Assembly (NCBI RefSeq): GCF_002198095.1
Contig: NZ_NHMK01000010.1
Span: 1 to 64,000, forward strand
Direction: 5' to 3'
Length of the DNA: 64,000 nt
From: Deinococcus indicus
GTDB lineage: Bacteria; Deinococcota; Deinococci; Deinococcales; Deinococcaceae
Shown one piece after another: positions 63,736 to 64,000 of the stretch. The stretch's first letter is position 1. Each line of letters begins with the position of its first letter. A program made the position numbers and the translations under genes. The notes beneath the pieces are model-generated. The model ran no database searches. It worked only from the letters and a program-made list of their open reading frames with translations, and had not been told where the DNA came from.

Positions 63736-64000
63736 ATGAAACAGTTCCTGACCACTGCGCTGCTGCTCTCCGGTTCCGCCCTCGCTGCCACCAGCACCGG
63801 CACCCTCACGATCAACGCCACGGTGAACGCCTCCTGCACCCTGGCCAGCAGCACCCTGAACCTGGGCAACTACAACTTCGTTTCCGGCAGCGCCGGCACT
63901 GCCAACCTGGCAGTCACCTGCAACGTGCCCACCCTATTCACGGTCTCCGCCGACCAGGGCAAGAACTACAGCGGCGGCCTGCGCATGAAACACACCAGCC
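63736..64000 (+). CDS. Secreted spore-coat-U-domain (SCPU) protein, 5' part
   Basis: Starts at ATG 63736 (GGGAGG upstream) and runs off the window after 88 codons. Signal peptide MKQFLTTALLLSGSALA, then a Thr/Ser-rich SCPU-type beta domain: GTLTINATVNASCTLASSTLNLGNYNF and GTANLAVTCNVPTLFTVSADQGKNYSGGLR. The two cysteines (in NASCTL and VTCNV) match the usual disulfide. Such proteins are secreted through chaperone-usher-like systems or form surface pili; the related secretion genes are probably further right. Confidence 0.85.
   Translation, partial: MKQFLTTALLLSGSALAATSTGTLTINATVNASCTLASSTLNLGNYNFVSGSAGTANLAVTCNVPTLFTVSADQGKNYSGGLRMKHTS

Overview
The window is GC-rich (by eye well over 65%), densely coded chromosomal DNA from a bacterium of the Deinococcus group. 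This assignment is inference. It rests on several promoters placed only 5-7 bases before the start codon (leaderless mRNAs, common in Deinococcus), an HU protein with a Lys/Ala-rich N-terminal extension, an IS200/IS605-type TnpB, a dispersed small palindromic repeat family of about 140-175 bp resembling the small non-coding repeats of Deinococcus genomes, and an overall gene set typical of that genus. No rRNA, tRNA or CRISPR array was seen.

1-15 kb: the 5' part of a phosphate-binding PstS gene; an HD-GYP protein; a giant polytopic membrane protein translationally coupled to a small lipoprotein; a PAS histidine kinase; a two-gene c-di-GMP operon (GAF/PAS/GAF/HD-GYP, then TPR-like/GGDEF); a secreted protein built of three Cys-pair repeats; and a DEAD-box RNA helicase. 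15-21 kb: a degenerate tyrosine-recombinase-like protein, then a nitrate assimilation cluster (NasA-type nitrate reductase, divergent from an internally deleted nirB, nirD and a uroporphyrinogen-III synthase-like gene) and a PAS protein.

21-32 kb is a metal-uptake region. It has a siderophore-binding protein with a Fur-like promoter element, a six-gene iron-siderophore ABC operon with two binding proteins, two permeases, one ATPase and a ferredoxin-like protein, and a three-gene Mn/Zn-type ABC operon. A solo TnpB transposon sits in the divergent regulatory region between the two operons and separates DtxR/MntR-like operator motifs. 32-38 kb is a purine catabolism operon (xdhA, xdhB, xdhC, guanine deaminase).

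38-55 kb: an FAD-binding dehydrogenase, HU, an AMP-forming acyl-CoA ligase, an aldo/keto reductase, mannose-6-phosphate isomerase, a second molybdopterin oxidoreductase, two secreted lipoproteins (one a subtilase), an MFS transporter, an acyl-CoA dehydrogenase-like protein and a histidine phosphatase. 55-61 kb is a minus-strand fatty-acyl metabolism operon (two SDRs, MaoC, thioesterase, acyl-CoA dehydrogenase, aminoglycoside-phosphotransferase-like kinase) with an AbrB-Doc toxin-antitoxin module lodged inside it. 61-64 kb: a TetR-type operator pair in front of a HrtB/HrtA-like ABC exporter, and the start of a spore-coat-U-domain secreted protein.

The most striking non-coding feature is the dispersed repeat: at least nine full or partial copies, most of which begin exactly at the stop codon of the preceding gene, so the TGA is shared by gene and repeat. 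The most striking coding feature is the mini-nirB, where about 70 N-terminal residues are joined in frame to the last 50 or so residues of a normally roughly 800-residue enzyme.
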